Shown: positions 14,740-14,998 of the stretch, piece by piece
Position numbering within the stretch: position 1 is the stretch's first letter
How the letters are laid out: every line of letters begins with the position of its first letter
DNA from: CAYICL01 sp964361885
GTDB taxonomy: Bacteria > Patescibacteriota > Microgenomatia > UBA1400 > CG1-02-47-37
Reading direction: 5' to 3'
Assembly (NCBI GenBank): GCA_964361885.1
Contig: CAYICL010000017.1
Span: forward strand, 1-14,998
DNA: 14,998 nt
Position numbers and translations under genes: made by a program
The notes under the pieces: generated by a model
Seen by the model: the letters and a program-made list of their open reading frames with translations, nothing else
What the model was told of the DNA's origin: nothing
Databases searched by the model: none

Positions 14740-14746
14740 CCTCCTT
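14740..14746 (-). promoter_or_regulatory. Shine-Dalgarno site of the fusion gene
   Basis: AAGGAGG (running on into GGCG) lies 4 bases before the ATG at 14733-14735. It directly follows the U tract of the hairpin at 14747-14772, so hairpin formation or termination ends just before the ribosome site. Confidence 0.8.
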
Positions 14747-14772
14747 AAAAAAAACCGCCCGGTTGGGTGGTT
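14747..14772 (-). terminator. Leader hairpin plus U tract before the first gene (possible attenuator)
   Basis: On the minus strand AACCACCC, loop AACC and GGGCGGTT form an 8-position stem with one A-C mismatch, followed by T residues down to the SD (8 T including the last two of the stem). The form is that of an intrinsic terminator placed between promoter and first gene, as in attenuators. The mismatch weakens it; on the plus strand that pair would be G-U, but no U tract follows there. Whether it terminates is unknown. Confidence 0.55.
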
Positions 14773-14822
14773 CATTCAATTATTTTTATTTTATTTTGAG
14801 TATCTCTGTTTAGTTGTTTCAT
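14772..14822 (-). CDS. Possible 16-residue leader peptide (MKQLNRDTQNKIKIIE)
   Basis: A 17-codon ORF lies between the two leader hairpins. Its ATG is preceded by AAAGGA (5 bases away) and its TGA overlaps the first base of the downstream hairpin stem. A ribosome reaching the stop would cover the 5' arm of that hairpin and prevent it folding, as in translation-coupled attenuation (E. coli pyrBI is a known precedent in this pathway). The codons show no strong bias to one amino acid, so amino-acid sensing is unlikely. An ORF this short in AT-rich sequence could arise by chance. Confidence 0.4.
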   Translation of the reverse strand: MKQLNRDTQNKIKIIE

Positions 14823-14832
14823 TTTTTCCTTT

Positions 14833-14857
14833 AAAAAACCAGAGCTTGTGGCTCTGG
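14833..14857 (-). terminator. Hairpin plus U6 at the start of the pyr leader
   Basis: CCAGAGC, loop CACAA and GCTCTGG give a perfect 7-bp stem followed by TTTTTT on the minus strand. It is a standard intrinsic terminator shape 45 bases beyond the stop of the upstream gene, so it may end that gene. The promoter at 14864-14892 lies upstream of it, though, so the hairpin would also sit at the very 5' end of the pyr transcript (about +1 to +20). There it may act as an early pause, an attenuator or a 5'-end protector. Confidence 0.7.
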
Positions 14858-14863
14858 GATTCT

Positions 14864-14892
14864 AAGTTATCAATATTAAACTAACTTGTCAA
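14864..14892 (-). promoter_or_regulatory. Promoter of the pyrimidine/PRPP operon
   Basis: A perfect -35 TTGACA (14887-14892), a 17-base spacer and -10 TAACTT (14864-14869) with an extended -10 TGA directly before it. The start of transcription is expected near 14857-14860. It lies in the short gap after the stop of the upstream gene and faces the fusion gene. The -10 is only moderately like TATAAT, but the -35, spacing and extension make a sigma-70-type promoter likely. Confidence 0.75.
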
Positions 14893-14901
14893 GCAGGAAA
14901 A

Positions 14902-14998
14902 TTAATCTTGAGGAATAAACTCGCCGGCTGACTCCAGTTTATCCACTCCGCCTTCTTCAATCGGTGGACTTACGGTGTCCGCAACGGGAAGCGTTATT
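14902..14998 (-). CDS. C-terminal end of an unidentified gene
   Basis: An open frame enters from the right edge and stops with TAA at 14902-14904. The visible 32 codons end in KLESAGEFIPQD and include a Pro/Glu/Gly-rich stretch (SPPIEEGGVDKLES), which looks like a flexible acidic tail. There is not enough to identify a family. No other start lies inside the fragment, and the following sequence has the promoter of the next operon, consistent with a true gene end. Confidence 0.5.
   Translation of the reverse strand, partial: ITLPVADTVSPPIEEGGVDKLESAGEFIPQD

Noticed and set aside
14747..14892. Known riboswitch, T-box or PyrR site in the pyr leader
   Set aside because: I could not find a T-box TGGNACCGCG-like core, a PyrR anti-antiterminator motif or a riboswitch core; only simple hairpins and a short ORF.
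1..14998. tRNA, rRNA, CRISPR arrays, transposase genes or phage genes
   Set aside because: No cloverleaf, direct-repeat array, transposase or phage-like ORF was seen on either strand.

Overview
This looks like a fragment of a compact, fast-evolving bacterial genome, most plausibly a Candidate Phyla Radiation (Patescibacteria) member. The evidence is a very short EF-Ts, tightly packed and overlapping genes, an in-frame palindrome encoding LPRRQAG in guaA (a peptide I recall from many CPR proteins), and a 100-base scaffolding gap typical of a metagenome assembly. TGA is a normal stop here, so a recoded lineage (Gracilibacteria or Absconditabacteria) is unlikely. The lineage is inferred, not proven. 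All genes I accept lie on the minus strand, so transcription runs from high to low coordinates.

Transcription unit A (about 14.89 kb down to 9.16 kb) is a pyrimidine/PRPP operon. After the tail of an unidentified gene (14902-14998) comes a strong promoter (TTGACA, 17-base spacer, TAACTT with an extended -10). A structured leader follows: hairpin plus U6, a possible 16-codon leader ORF, then a second hairpin plus U8 ending at the Shine-Dalgarno (SD) of the first gene. The genes are an unusual fusion of an AsnRS-like class II synthetase core with an MGS domain (the regulatory domain of carbamoyl-phosphate synthetase), then pyrD, pyrE, pyrF, a divergent uracil-phosphoribosyltransferase-like protein and prs. 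A clear intrinsic terminator lies at 9164-9193. Most junctions overlap by 4 to 13 bases, which suggests translational coupling. The set covers dihydroorotate to UMP plus PRPP supply. carAB, pyrB, pyrC and pyrK are not in the window.

Transcription unit B starts in or beyond the gap at 9062-9161. It holds a xanthine-PRT-like gene overlapping guaA by 4 bases (xanthine to XMP to GMP), a divergent deoxynucleoside kinase, a 609-residue protein I cannot identify, glyA and folD (one-carbon metabolism), then rpsB, tsf, frr and rseP. The usual pyrH between tsf and frr is absent, as are uppS, cdsA and dxr between frr and rseP. No terminator is visible from 9.06 kb to the left edge, so B may be one long operon linking purine salvage and one-carbon metabolism to translation genes.

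The best candidates for something new are the synthetase-MGS fusion, the leader in front of it, two different palindromic elements read through in frame (guaA and rseP), and the unidentified 609-residue protein.
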